A stretch of DNA of 64,000 nt from Acerihabitans sp035013185 (GTDB taxonomy: Bacteria; Pseudomonadota; Gammaproteobacteria; Enterobacterales; Enterobacteriaceae), in assembly GCF_035013185.1 (NCBI RefSeq), contig NZ_JAYGJO010000013.1, positions 62,001 to 126,000 of the forward strand, written 5' to 3'. Every line of letters begins with the position of its first letter. The first letter of the stretch is position 1. The position numbers and the translations under genes are program-made. Shown one piece after another: positions 45,073 through 54,464 of the stretch. Below the pieces are notes generated by a model, which worked only from the letters and a program-made list of their open reading frames with translations, was not told where the DNA came from and ran no database searches.

Positions 45073-45439
45073 GAATATCTTATTGCTACATGGCCATTAT
45101 CGCATATTCAATGGAACGTAGGCTTAATTAAACTTCATTACCGATTGTGCCTGCGTTGATATTTAATCTACCCTTTTCCAACGGTAAGTCAATAGACTAT
45201 TTTTCAAGATTATTGCTATGTCACATTAGACGACTTAATCGATGAAAAAGGCGACGATAACATGTCATCACCCACCACCAGAGGCTTACGTTCATCGATA
45301 AAGGCCGACAAGAGATTGCCGACCTGGATTGGTGCACATGAAACCTATCTATACCTAACATCAGCAGATAAAGGGCATTCGCCGACATTAACCCGCCCCA
45401 CCTCGCCCTAATGTGGCACAGGCAAGACAAGTCACGCCT
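45073..45439. other. Interval between the repeats and the FlxA-like gene
   Basis: No gene is supported. A 69-codon minus-strand frame at 45221-45430 has unlikely composition (Arg, Trp and Leu runs) and no ribosome site. Another minus frame here reads GNLLSAFIDERKPLVVGDDM for about 40 codons before stops, which could be debris of a lost gene. Confidence 0.4.
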
Positions 45440-45772
45440 TTAGATATAAACATCCACCTGATTAGTATCAGTTTTGTTGTTGACACCGTCGATCTTCGTT
45501 TCCGTGGGCGCGATGCTGTCTTGTTTTGCCGTTACCTTTTGCGCTTGTTGTTGCTGCAATTGGGCAATCTGCGCTTGCAACATTTTGATTTGCACTTCAA
45601 GCAATTGTTGCTGTTGTTTCTTTAGTTCCGCAGTCGCGCTGGATTTTGATAAGTTATTGAGTTGCTTAGTCAGTTTGGTGATCTGCTGAGTGATATTTTT
45701 AATTTGTGAGGCAACGTTGTTGCCCCCACCCGATGAGCTCGCTGAGATAGATGACGTAATAGTATTGGACAT
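45440..45772 (-). CDS. FlxA-like coiled-coil protein
   Basis: The 110-residue protein starts MSNTITSSISASSSGGGN, continues with a heptad-rich central helix (about residues 20-80, many Gln and Leu: KKQQQQLLEVQIKMLQAQIAQLQQQQ) and ends in a polar tail. This matches the FlxA-like family; FlxA of E. coli is a sigma-28-dependent prophage gene of unknown role. A Ser/Thr-rich N-terminus plus coiled coil also resembles secreted type III substrates, but that is inference. AGGAGG lies at ideal distance before the ATG at 45772. No flagellar or secretion gene is adjacent. The family call is fairly good; the function is unknown. Confidence 0.82.
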   Translation of the reverse strand: MSNTITSSISASSSGGGNNVASQIKNITQQITKLTKQLNNLSKSSATAELKKQQQQLLEVQIKMLQAQIAQLQQQQAQKVTAKQDSIAPTETKIDGVNNKTDTNQVDVYI

Positions 45773-45981
45773 AGTTTCCTCCTGTAACAATATACTTAGC
45801 TGGTTATCGGCCCAGTGGAAGAAACATTTAGCGCTGTATCAACAAAGAAAACGCGAAATAACCGTTAAGAAAGTGTAAGCATCAACCAACAAGACGAGGT
45901 AAAACAACACGGACACACCACCTTAGTGTGAACGGCAAACACGCGACCACTCCCCGGCCGGATAACTAGCACGTCCCCACG

Positions 45982-46572
45982 TTACGCTGGCCACAAGGCC
46001 ATTGCGCTATCCGCTACCGCATCCAGAATGGCAAAACTCGCGCCGTCACGGGCCTGGATCGAAATCCCCTGCTGAATCGCCACGTACAGTCGCGCCAGCG
46101 CCTCTGTATCGGTACCCGCCGGCAACTCCCGTTTCTGAACGCCTTGCTCGAGTCGACCACGAAGTATATCAATTCCCCACTGACGAGAACGTATTACCAC
46201 AGCGCCCAACCGCGCATTGCCTTCGCTGGCGACGCTTGACAAGGCCACCATGCAACCTGGGGGGAAGTCATCCTGAGTCAGTATTTTCGCGGAACATTTA
46301 AGCCATTGCCGTACTGCTTCGCGCGCGCTGGCCGCCTTACCTAGCGGCGACCAGATCTGCGGAGCAATTACGTGTTCATAGTGGGCAATCGCTTCCAGAT
46401 AAAGATCGTCCTTACTGCCAAAGGCAGCATACAAACTGGGCGAGTTGATGCCCATCGCCGCATAAAGATCCGCCATTGATGTCGCGGAGTATCCCTGTTG
46501 CCAGAACACTTTCATCGCTGCGGCCAGCGCCGCCTCACGATCAAAGCTTCTAGGACGCCCTCTTGCCGCCAT
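45982..46572 (-). CDS. TetR/AcrR-family repressor
   Basis: The 196-residue protein has the N-terminal TetR helix-turn-helix (REAALAAAMKVFWQQGYSATSMADLYAAMGINSPSLYAAFGSKDDLYLEAI) and a C-terminal ligand domain of the TetR_C type (GCMVALSSVASEGNARLG, DTEALARLYVAIQQGISIQARDGA). The basic start MAARGRPRSFDREA is typical. It is divergent from a short-chain dehydrogenase 114 bases away, its likely target. Ligand unknown. Confidence 0.93.
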   Translation of the reverse strand: MAARGRPRSFDREAALAAAMKVFWQQGYSATSMADLYAAMGINSPSLYAAFGSKDDLYLEAIAHYEHVIAPQIWSPLGKAASAREAVRQWLKCSAKILTQDDFPPGCMVALSSVASEGNARLGAVVIRSRQWGIDILRGRLEQGVQKRELPAGTDTEALARLYVAIQQGISIQARDGASFAILDAVADSAMALWPA

Positions 46573-46686
46573 GAAAATATCGCCTTATTCATTCTGTGCC
46601 AATCGATATGATAATCCGGTTGACGCCGGGATACAATTTTGTTTATTGTCTTTATGTATCGATTAACACATAAATAGGAAGCGATG

Positions 46687-47427
46687 ATGAACACTCTGGT
46701 AAATAAACGCGCGCTGGTCACCGGTGCCAGTCGCGGATTGGGTAAGGCAATGGCGCTACTGCTGGCGCAAGAGGGCGCCGATGTAGCGATAACCTATGAA
46801 AAATCAGCGGATAAAGCTCAAGAAGTCGTCAGGGCAATCGACGCGCTGGGCCGCAAGGCGGTGGCTATCCAGGCCGACAGTGCATCCCCGGCGGCGGTCC
46901 GCGACGCCGTCAGCCAAGCCGTGACCGCGCTGGGTGGATTGGATATTCTGGTGAATAATGCGGGCATTGCGCGCGGCGGCCTGCTGGAAGAAATGGCGCT
47001 GGAGGATATCGATGCCATGATCAATGTTAATATTCGCGGCCTGGTGGTGGCTACCCAGGCGGCGTTGGCGCATCTTGGCACGGGTGGCCGCATTATTAAT
47101 ATCGGCAGTTGCCTGGCTGAACGCGTACCCATGGTGGGTATCAGCGTGTATGCAATGACCAAATCGGCGCTGCTATCGCTGACGCGTGGTTTGGCCCGAG
47201 ATTTAGGACCACGCGGCATTACCGTGAATCTGGTACATCCAGGTCCGACCGATAGCGACATGAACCCCGCCGACGGCGAAAATGCCGACGTGCAGCGCCA
47301 GTTCATTGCGCTGGGTCATTATGGCAACGCGGTGGACGTTGCCGCAGCCGTGACGTTCCTGGCTGGTCCTGCGGCAAGCCATATCACAGGCACCGGCATC
47401 AACGTTGATGGCGGCATCAATGCGTGA
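46687..47427 (+). CDS. Short-chain dehydrogenase/reductase
   Basis: The ~246-residue classical SDR has the cofactor motif TGASRGLG near the N-terminus, NNAG in LVNNAGIARGG, a catalytic Ser in NIGSCLAERVP and YAMTK as the catalytic YxxxK. It ends with the SDR C-terminal HITGTGINVDGG. Two consecutive ATGs exist; the second (46687) is better spaced from AGGAAG. Divergent from the TetR repressor. The substrate is unknown; several such TetR-SDR pairs respond to electrophilic compounds in bacteria (general inference). Confidence 0.92.
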   Translation: MNTLVNKRALVTGASRGLGKAMALLLAQEGADVAITYEKSADKAQEVVRAIDALGRKAVAIQADSASPAAVRDAVSQAVTALGGLDILVNNAGIARGGLLEEMALEDIDAMINVNIRGLVVATQAALAHLGTGGRIINIGSCLAERVPMVGISVYAMTKSALLSLTRGLARDLGPRGITVNLVHPGPTDSDMNPADGENADVQRQFIALGHYGNAVDVAAAVTFLAGPAASHITGTGINVDGGINA

Positions 47428-47488
47428 TCAGCACGGCTGAAAGTCCTGCGCCTGGTGTTCGATAAAATCAAAAAACGCCTGGGCGCAG
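47428..47488 (-). pseudogene. Possible C-terminal scrap of a LysR regulator
   Basis: About 19 codons on the minus strand, AACAQAFFDFIEHQAQDFQPC then stop, look like the last helix of a LysR effector domain (AFFDFIEHQ). They lie directly next to the NADP-reductase gene, with an in-frame stop just before. It is too short to prove; the best alternative is chance. Confidence 0.25.
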
Positions 47489-47493
47489 GCAGC

Positions 47494-48120
47494 CTAACGA
47501 ACCGCCTCCGCCAGGGCTTTGGGCAGCCACGTCTTATTTAAACGTACACAGTACGCTGGGGTATTGGGTTGGAAACGCCAGCCTTCGGCCAGCGGGCCAA
47601 CGTCAACCGTATCAAAACCGAATTGATCGTAAAGATCGCTCACCTTACGCTTGGCATCAAGATCATCACCACATAACGGTAGTGCCCGGCGGTCAAATGA
47701 ACCGGTTGGCTGGCTGTCACGTTCGATATCGGTCATTCTGATGGCATTAAACGCCTTGACGATCGTGGACTCCGGCAGATGAGCCGCCAGCAACTCGCTG
47801 CTGGTCGTGGAGCCATTGTCCAGTGCTTCAAAAGCATCATCACGTTGCGGGTAATAGTTATTAGTGTCGATAACGATTTTATTCGCCACCCGTCCTACGG
47901 GTACCGCAGTATAATATTTGAACGTAACAGCAACGATCACGATATCGCCAAACTGCGCCGCTTCGTCGATAGTGCCGATTTTACAGCCCAACATTGCGGC
48001 GTCGCTAAATAACGTATGCGGGCCACGTGAATTACTGATCATGGCATCATGACCCTGTTTTACCGCCATAGCGGCTAAAGCGCGGCCAACATAGCCGGCC
48101 CCTATTATGCCTATTTTCAT
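47494..48120 (-). CDS. NADPH-dependent F420-reductase-like protein (NADP_oxidoreductase_coenzyme_F420-dependent fold)
   Basis: The 208-residue protein has the Rossmann motif MKIGIIGAGYVGRALAAMAVKQGH, the HDAMISNSRGP loop typical of NADP binding in the F420-dependent NADP oxidoreductase family, and DIVIVAVTFKYY. A C-terminal helical part carries KAFNAI, the conserved family element. Enterobacteria lack F420, so it probably reduces other substrates or binds NADPH as a sensor (inference). It may be transcribed alone; the upstream gene is on the same strand, 139 bases further. Confidence 0.87.
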   Translation of the reverse strand: MKIGIIGAGYVGRALAAMAVKQGHDAMISNSRGPHTLFSDAAMLGCKIGTIDEAAQFGDIVIVAVTFKYYTAVPVGRVANKIVIDTNNYYPQRDDAFEALDNGSTTSSELLAAHLPESTIVKAFNAIRMTDIERDSQPTGSFDRRALPLCGDDLDAKRKVSDLYDQFGFDTVDVGPLAEGWRFQPNTPAYCVRLNKTWLPKALAEAVR

Positions 48121-48259
48121 GAGATGGGTTCCTTTGCGTGACGCGGATGGCCCGCGCGGCCTTAACCAACTGTTGGGGACTACGATAATGGGGTACCGTC
48201 AAACTTAAACACATTGTCATCGGGTGGGTTTGACGGTTCGGGCCGTTTGACCCAGCGGC

Positions 48260-49486
48260 TCATATTGGCCGGTGGGGTTTATGGCGGCCAAACAAGAACA
48301 TCACTAGCCCACCGGCCAGTGCCGCCAGGGCGCTGTAGCCGATGGCGCCAGGCGCGCCCCGACCGTTTACCAGCAGGCCACCCACCACCGCGCCCAGGGA
48401 AATGGCGATTTGGAACGTGGTGACCAGTAAGGCGCCGGCAGTTTCCGCATGATCCGGCGCCGCCAGGGTGTTCCAGGTCTGAAAACCCACCGGAATACCG
48501 CCAAAAGCAAAACCCCAGGCCGCCGTCGCCACCAGCGCTAGCTCGCCCGATGCCCCATAGATCAGCAACAATAAAGCCATGGCGGCAAGCATCAATGCCG
48601 CCAGGACGATTGACCACCGAGGGCTGCGTTCGGCAATAAAACCGCCGGCGAGGTTACCCAAGAACCCACCCACGCCGAAGGCCAACAGCGCCAGGGAGAT
48701 AGCAGTGACATCCATTCTGGACACCTGCTCGAGGAAAGGTCGAATATAGGTAAAACCGGCAAAATGTGCTGAAATCACCAATAACACGGCGCCCAGCCCG
48801 ACGCGAATACCCGGCCGACGCAGCAGCAGCCAGAAGGTGTTCAGGCTAGGAACGTCCGCCGGCGGTAAGCGCGGCAAGGTCAGCAGTTGGGTCAGCAGTG
48901 CCAGCAGACTGAGCCCACCGGCAGCCAAAAAGGTCGCGCGCCAGCCCCACAAATTACCTAGATAGGCGCCTAGCGCCGGCGCGCACACCGTAGCCGCCGA
49001 CACACCGGTAAAAATAATCATCATCGCCCGCGGCAATAACCGGGTGGGCACCAAACGCAGCGCCAGCGCCGCCACCAGTGACCACACGCCGCCCAGCGCC
49101 ACACCCAGCATCACCCTGGATACCAGCAGCACCCAGATCGAAGACGCGAACGCCGCCAGCAAATTCGACAATACCAGCAGCAGCGTCAGGCCCCACACCA
49201 CCCGGCGCCGGTCGATACGACCGGTACCGATCACGACTGCCGGCCCGGCAAGCGCCGCCACCAGCGCTGTCGCAGTGACCGCCTGGCCGGCGACACCGTC
49301 TGAAATGCCCAGATCCGTGGCGATAAGCGTCAACAGGCTGGCGGGGAGAAATTCCGCCGTGACCAGCGCAAACACGCCGATGGACAAGGACAATACCGCG
49401 TTCCAAGCGGCCATGATCAGGTTACCTTCAACACGACCACCGGCACAGTCGAGGGCTAACGCGTCGATGCAAGACTTTTCGGACAT
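48260..49486 (-). CDS. MFS efflux transporter, DHA1 type, NepI-like
   Basis: The 408-residue protein has about 12 membrane helices. VTAEFLPASLLTLIATDLGISDGVAGQAVTATALVAAL in helices 1-2 and RRVVWGLTLLLVLSNLLAAFA resemble E. coli NepI, a purine-ribonucleoside exporter, more than the general DHA1 family; this is a similarity by eye, so no symbol is given. The ATG at 49486 follows CTGGAAAG. It is divergent from an AraC regulator with a cupin domain, 80 bases away, which probably controls it. Confidence 0.88.
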   Translation of the reverse strand: MSEKSCIDALALDCAGGRVEGNLIMAAWNAVLSLSIGVFALVTAEFLPASLLTLIATDLGISDGVAGQAVTATALVAALAGPAVVIGTGRIDRRRVVWGLTLLLVLSNLLAAFASSIWVLLVSRVMLGVALGGVWSLVAALALRLVPTRLLPRAMMIIFTGVSAATVCAPALGAYLGNLWGWRATFLAAGGLSLLALLTQLLTLPRLPPADVPSLNTFWLLLRRPGIRVGLGAVLLVISAHFAGFTYIRPFLEQVSRMDVTAISLALLAFGVGGFLGNLAGGFIAERSPRWSIVLAALMLAAMALLLLIYGASGELALVATAAWGFAFGGIPVGFQTWNTLAAPDHAETAGALLVTTFQIAISLGAVVGGLLVNGRGAPGAIGYSALAALAGGLVMFLFGRHKPHRPI

Positions 49487-49566
49487 AAACTTTCCAGGGA
49501 TCTTTTCAACAGTAAGTCTGGATGGTACAGTCCATAACTTGGAACATCCATGCTGGAAAAGCCATA

Positions 49567-50583
49567 ATGCTTAGCCATTCGTCCAAATCAACACCGCATT
49601 TTTCCAACGATCCTTTAACCGACATGCTACAAGGCCTGCGGCTGGATGGAGTGGAATACGGTCGCTGCCAGCTTGCCGCCCCCTGGGCGTTTACCTTTCC
49701 GGCTCGCCAGGAAGCCTGTTTTGTGTTTGTCGCGGAAAATGGCTGCTCACTGCTGACCCCTGATCAACAGTGGGTGCAACTGAGCGCGGGGGACGCCGTA
49801 CTGCTGCCACGCGGCAGCGCCCATGCGCTGGCCAGCCATCCTGACGCCACCGCGCAGCCCTTCCCGCGCTGGCAATGTAAGGCGCTTACCCGCAATATCT
49901 TTGATTTCAACGCCGGCGGAGAAGACGAAGCATGCCTGCTATTTTACGGTTCCATGCGATTTAATCTCGACCACCTGCACCCGCTAATGCGTATGATGCC
50001 GGACATAATGCACGCCAATGATTTGCTGAAAAACGAGCCCACCATTATGCACCTGCTGGAAGCCATGAGCAGCGAAGTGGCCATGAAACGCGTGGGGGCT
50101 TGCGGCATTCTGGCGCGCCTGGCCGATGTGCTGGCAGCGCAGATCATTCGCGCCTGGGTAGAACACGGCTGTGGACAAACCACCGGCTGGATCGCGGCGG
50201 TGCGCAATCCCGAAATCGGCCATGTGTTGGCGGCGATTCACGCCAGTCCGCAGCGCGACTGGTCACTGAGTGAGTTAGCCAAGCTGATGGGCGCGTCACG
50301 CTCGAGCTTCGCCAGTAAATTTGCCGCCATCGTGGGCGAAACGCCAGCCCGTTACGTGGCCCAGGTGCGTATGCATCAGGCCAGACAGTGGATCATCCGC
50401 GATTCGGCGCGCATCTCCGAGGTGGCGCAACGGTTGGGTTATGAATCGGAAGCCTCGTTTAGTCGGGCGTTTAAGCGGGTGATCGGTGAGGCACCGAGTT
50501 ACTTTAGGACTGAACGGGAGGGCCGTACTGTGCCAACCGCCAAGGGGACAGCGGCGCGAAACGCCAACGCAAAAATGCCATAA
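49567..50583 (+). CDS. AraC-family regulator with cupin_6 domain
   Basis: The 338-residue protein has an N-terminal cupin-like ligand domain (GVEYGRCQLAAPWAFTFPARQEACFVFVAENG; LSAGDAVLLPRGSAHALAS) and a C-terminal double helix-turn-helix (DWSLSELAKLMGASRSSFASKF, then ISEVAQRLGYESEASFSRAFKRVIGEAPSYFR). The ATG at 49567 is chosen over one 15 codons earlier because it gives the family N-terminus. It is divergent from the NepI-like pump, its probable target. Effector unknown. Confidence 0.92.
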   Translation: MLSHSSKSTPHFSNDPLTDMLQGLRLDGVEYGRCQLAAPWAFTFPARQEACFVFVAENGCSLLTPDQQWVQLSAGDAVLLPRGSAHALASHPDATAQPFPRWQCKALTRNIFDFNAGGEDEACLLFYGSMRFNLDHLHPLMRMMPDIMHANDLLKNEPTIMHLLEAMSSEVAMKRVGACGILARLADVLAAQIIRAWVEHGCGQTTGWIAAVRNPEIGHVLAAIHASPQRDWSLSELAKLMGASRSSFASKFAAIVGETPARYVAQVRMHQARQWIIRDSARISEVAQRLGYESEASFSRAFKRVIGEAPSYFRTEREGRTVPTAKGTAARNANAKMP

Positions 50584-50769
50584 ACCGGCGTGTGGCCAGC
50601 GGCAAAAGGCATTCCCATGACGTCGATATCTCACCCTCCGCTGCCAAGCCACCACCTCAGTTGTAGATTCTGCGGTGTTGGACAAAACAAAACATTCAAT
50701 TATTATGAACAACTACAGCGAATTTATTCGATATCCAATTATCTTAACAGGCGTTATATTAATCCTATC

Positions 50770-50785
50770 GAAAGCAAACGCTTTC
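50770..50785. promoter_or_regulatory. Short palindrome before the small exported protein
   Basis: GAAAGCAAACGCTTTC is a 6-bp inverted repeat with a 4-base centre, 25 bases before the ATG at 50811. It resembles operators of LacI-type regulators but could also be part of a 5' leader. Confidence 0.4.
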
Positions 50786-50810
50786 ACCTTCACAACTTAG
50801 GATATCAATC

Positions 50811-50957
50811 ATGAAAAAGACCCTGACCGCTCTAGCACTTGTTACCGCCCTTATCGCACCTGCCGTTTCAATGGCCGCTGCGGGTGATTATCACAACTAT
50901 GCCAACACCTATCCGGTCGCTCAAGGCACCCAGCAGCACACCAATACTGCTGAATAA
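50811..50957 (+). CDS. Small exported protein, 48 residues
   Basis: A short ORF reads MKKTLTALALVTALIAPAVS and then MAAAGDYHNYANTYPVAQGTQ... to a Glu-terminated tail. A clean signal peptide (cleavage near SMA-AAG) leaves a mature peptide of about 25 residues rich in Tyr, Asn, Gln and His. TAGGAT lies before the ATG and a strong terminator follows 33 bases later, so it looks like a complete single-gene unit. I know no family for it. It could be a small periplasmic or secreted peptide or a stress factor. Confidence 0.75.
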   Translation: MKKTLTALALVTALIAPAVSMAAAGDYHNYANTYPVAQGTQQHTNTAE

Positions 50958-50990
50958 TACAACGCAGTAATATACACAAAAAAATTCATT

Positions 50991-51034
50991 AAAAAGCCCA
51001 CCCCTTCGGCAAACAGAACGGGTGGGCTTTTTTT
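50991..51034 (+). terminator. Terminator of the small exported protein gene
   Basis: AAAAAGCCCACCC (50991-51003) pairs with GGGTGGGCTTTTT (51020-51032) across a 16-base loop, then a run of T. Confidence 0.92.
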
Positions 51035-51123
51035 GCTTAAGCTGCGCACGCGAAAAACCGGGATGGGGACGGGCACCAGTCAACGCCGCTATCGGCACTT
51101 TTGTGCTGACAACCGAAGCACTA

Positions 51124-52044
51124 TTAATTGGCTAAAGCGGTGATCTCTTTATCGGACAAGCCGGTATAACGCTTAACCACAGCATACTCAATACCGTCCG
51201 AAATCAACTGGCGAGCAAAGCGCAGTGCTGCATTTTTTTCACCCTGCTCTACGCCCTTTTCCATTCCCTGCGCTATGCCCTGCTGCAGGCCCACACGTTG
51301 CAACTCCTGAGAAATAGTCATTACGTCCTCCTCATTATTTGCCGCTTCGGCGGCGATATTACGCAAAAATTGGTCCGGTTTCGACGTGTTCCCACACTCC
51401 ACAATATAGTACAACAGCGCACGCACCAGTTCCTTACTAACAGGCCACTCGTTTAACAAGCGGCCAATAGAATGACTCCATTCCAGCATATCCTTGCTGC
51501 GGATATGCTTTTGCAACAGTTCCAGTACTGCGGCCCGCTTGTGCGCCAGGATCTCCGAATCCGGCATGGCCGTGGTATCGATCAACCTAAAGGGCTGGGT
51601 ATACATTGATTTTGCCAGCGAAGGATCGGCAAAGCAATCCAGCCAATGGGTACTGTAGGGGTAAGGAGATGTTTCCCCATGGTAAAACAGCAAGGGCACG
51701 ACCACCGGCAACGTTTTACCACCCTGTTTAATATGCTGATGCATGGCGGCGATGCTGTAGCGCATCATGCGAAATGCCATCATTTTTTCCGGCCGGCTTT
51801 GGTGCTCGATAAGACAATAGATATAACCTGGTCCGTCGCGGGTTTTTAGCGAGTACAAAATATCAGAGCAATGGGTACTCAGATCGTCCTCGACAAAAAA
51901 ACCCGGCACCATTGCCAGGGAACTGAGATCGCAGCGTTCTCGCAGCGACGGCGGCAGATGAACGTCCAGAAAATCCCGCGCTACAGTGATATCACCGAGG
52001 TAGTTTTTAAACAGCGCGTCGTGGTGAGCGAGAGTTTTTTGCAT
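51124..52044 (-). CDS. Rpn-family recombination-promoting nuclease (PD-(D/E)XK, transposase_31)
   Basis: The 306-residue protein matches the RpnA/YhgA group: HHDALFKNYLGDITVARDFLDVHLPPSLRERCDLSSL near the N-terminus, SDILYSLKTRDGPGYIYCLIEHQSRPEKMMAFRMMRYS (the nuclease core with the (D)...(E)xQ pattern) and VVPLLFYHGE. The C-terminus carries the usual Gly/Gln-rich stretch (QQGIAQGMEKGVEQGE), prone to repeat-length change. RpnA-type enzymes nick DNA and raise RecA-independent recombination. It is monocistronic. It is a common accessory gene of Enterobacterales, often in several copies. Confidence 0.92.
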   Translation of the reverse strand: MQKTLAHHDALFKNYLGDITVARDFLDVHLPPSLRERCDLSSLAMVPGFFVEDDLSTHCSDILYSLKTRDGPGYIYCLIEHQSRPEKMMAFRMMRYSIAAMHQHIKQGGKTLPVVVPLLFYHGETSPYPYSTHWLDCFADPSLAKSMYTQPFRLIDTTAMPDSEILAHKRAAVLELLQKHIRSKDMLEWSHSIGRLLNEWPVSKELVRALLYYIVECGNTSKPDQFLRNIAAEAANNEEDVMTISQELQRVGLQQGIAQGMEKGVEQGEKNAALRFARQLISDGIEYAVVKRYTGLSDKEITALAN

Positions 52045-52308
52045 CGGCGCACTATAAAGTCAGAAAGCTATACCGTGCTTCAACAGGCAAAATACGGGAC
52101 ATGAAGAACGACGGAACTGCGATGCTCATTCCACATATAACGGACAAACACCGCATCACATTGCCGACGTCTTACGCGGAAAAGATGCGGATTCCGCTCG
52201 GTGTTTTTTTCATGATCTGCCTCATTTTTGGCGCAAATTTTCCGATCTTTATCTGGCAACATAGGTAAACTCCTGGCCCCAAAGATTCCCTCTGCTCAAG
52301 AGTTCCCC

Positions 52309-54464
52309 GTGCCGACCACCCTGCTACTCCCCGAACGTCAGTTGTTTTCATACCCGCTTTATTGGGCCGAATGTTTTGGCAGCGCGCCGTTTTTGCCCCT
52401 GTCACGGGCTGAGATGGATGCGTTGGGCTGGGACAGTTGCGACATCATCCTGGTAACCGGCGATGCCTACGTGGATCACCCAAGCTTTGGCATGGCTATC
52501 GTCGGGCGGATGCTGGAAGCCCAGGGGTTTCGGGTAGGCATCATCGCCCAGCCAGACTGGCGCACGAAAACCGACTTTCAACGCTTAGGCAAACCCAATC
52601 TTTTTTTGGCGTCACAGCGGGCAATATGGATTCGATGATTAACCACTACACCGCAGATCGTAAGGCGCGCCACGACGATGCTTACACTCCGGATAATCTT
52701 GCCGGAAAACGACCGGATCGCGCCACGCTGGTTTATACCCAACGCTGCAAACACGCCTTCGGCGATGTGCCGGTGATCCTTGGTGGCATTGAAGCGAGTC
52801 TGCGACGTATTGCCCATTATGATTATTGGTCGGATACGGTGCGCCGTTCTGTGCTGGTGGAGGCCAAAGCCGATATGCTGATCTACGGCAACGGCGAACG
52901 CCCGCTGGTGGAGGTCGCCCATCGGCTGGCGGCGGGTGAACCCATCAGCGACATTAACAACGTGCGTAATACCGCCGTGCTGCGTAAAACGGCGCTGCCC
53001 GGCTGGACCGGCGTCGATTCCACTCGTCTTGATAGCCCAGGACACATTGAGCCGATGGTGAATCCTTATGGCGACGATCTGCCCTGTACCTCGCACACCG
53101 TGGAGGCCAATAACGCCGCGCGCCCGGTCAGCATGAGGGCCCCCAAACCCAAGCCCTGGGAAAAAACCTATGTGCTGCTGCCCTCGTTTGATAAGGTCAA
53201 AAACGACAAGGTGATGTACGCCCATGCCTCGCGCATTCTGCATCATGAAACCAATCCCGGCTGTGCCCGCGCCTTGATGCAGCAGCATGGTGATTATTAT
53301 GTCTGGATCAACCCGCCAGCCATCCCGCTGTTAACCGAAGAGATGGATTCGGTCTTTGCGCTGCCGTTTCAACGGGTGCCACATCCAGCCTACGGCAACT
53401 CGCCGATCCCGGCCTATGACATGATCCGCTTCTCAGTCAATATCATGCGCGGTTGCTACGGCGGCTGTGCGTTTTGTTCCATTACCGAACATGAAGGCCG
53501 CATTATCCAAAGCCGGTCGGAAGCCTCCATCCTGCGTGAGATCGAACAGATCCGCGACGGCGTACCGGGTTTTACGGGCGTGATCTCCGATCTGGGCGGC
53601 CCCACCGCCAACATGTACATGCTGCGCTGCCAATCGCCGCGGGCAGAACAGACCTGCCGGCGGGCCTCCTGCGTCTATCCGGAAATTTGTCCGCACATGG
53701 ATACCAATCACGAACCGACCATTACACTTTATCGTCGCGCCCGGGCGCTTACCGGCATTAAAAAAGTGCTGATCGCCTCCGGCGTACGCTACGATCTGGC
53801 GGTGCAGGATCCACGATATATCAAGGAGTTGGCGGAGCACCATGTGGGCGGCTATCTGAAAATAGCGCCGGAACATACCGAAACCGGCCCCCTGTCCAAA
53901 ATGATGAAACCGGGCATGGGCAGCTATCAGCGCTTTAAGCAGTTGTTTGACACTTACTCCCGCCAGGCGGGCAAAGAGCAGTACCTGATCCCCTATTTTA
54001 TCTCGGCTCACCCCGGCACCCGTGATGAGGATATGGTCAACCTGGCCCTGTGGCTGAAAAAGAACCGTTTTCGGCTCAATCAGGTGCAGAATTTCTACCC
54101 CTCGCCTCTGGCCAGCGTCACCACCATGTATTACAGCGGCAAAAACCCGCTAGACAAAGTGGATTATGACAGCGAAGAGGTGGTGGTACCTAAAGGCGAA
54201 CGCCAGCGCCGCCTGCATAAAGCCCTGCTGCGCTATCACGATCCGGCTAACTGGCCGCTGATCCGTGAAGCCTTGACCGCCATGGGCCAACACCACCTGA
54301 TCGGCCGCCGTGCGGAGTGCCTGGTGCCGCCGGTGTCGATAGACGAGCGTCGGGCGGGCAGACCACAGCGCGATCCCCGGGCCAAACCGGCGTTGACCCG
54401 GTTTAACGGCTTGGACAAGCCGCCAGCGGCGAGGACAGCGAAAAAGTCCGGCGGCAAGGGTTAA
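52309..54464 (+). pseudogene. ygiQ: ygiQ, radical-SAM protein of UPF0313, with a one-base frameshift
   Basis: The two frames together align with E. coli YgiQ from the N-terminal RDLFSWPQYW-like segment to the end (about 719 codons; E. coli 739). The radical-SAM cluster motif MRGCYGGCAFCSI (C-x3-C-x2-C) and the full C-terminal half are intact. The frame is lost within LGKPNLFFGV: the T-run at 52601-52607 has seven T, while eight would restore the frame. So translation of the 5' part (to 52638) would end early. The start is a GTG at 52309 (no ATG fits). It is either a true recent frameshift, a sequencing error in a homopolymer or, less likely, slippage. YgiQ is of unknown function. Confidence 0.88.

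Noticed and set aside
45221..45430. 69-codon minus-strand ORF
   Set aside because: Improbable composition and no ribosome site; another minus frame over the same bases looks equally coding, so neither is supported.
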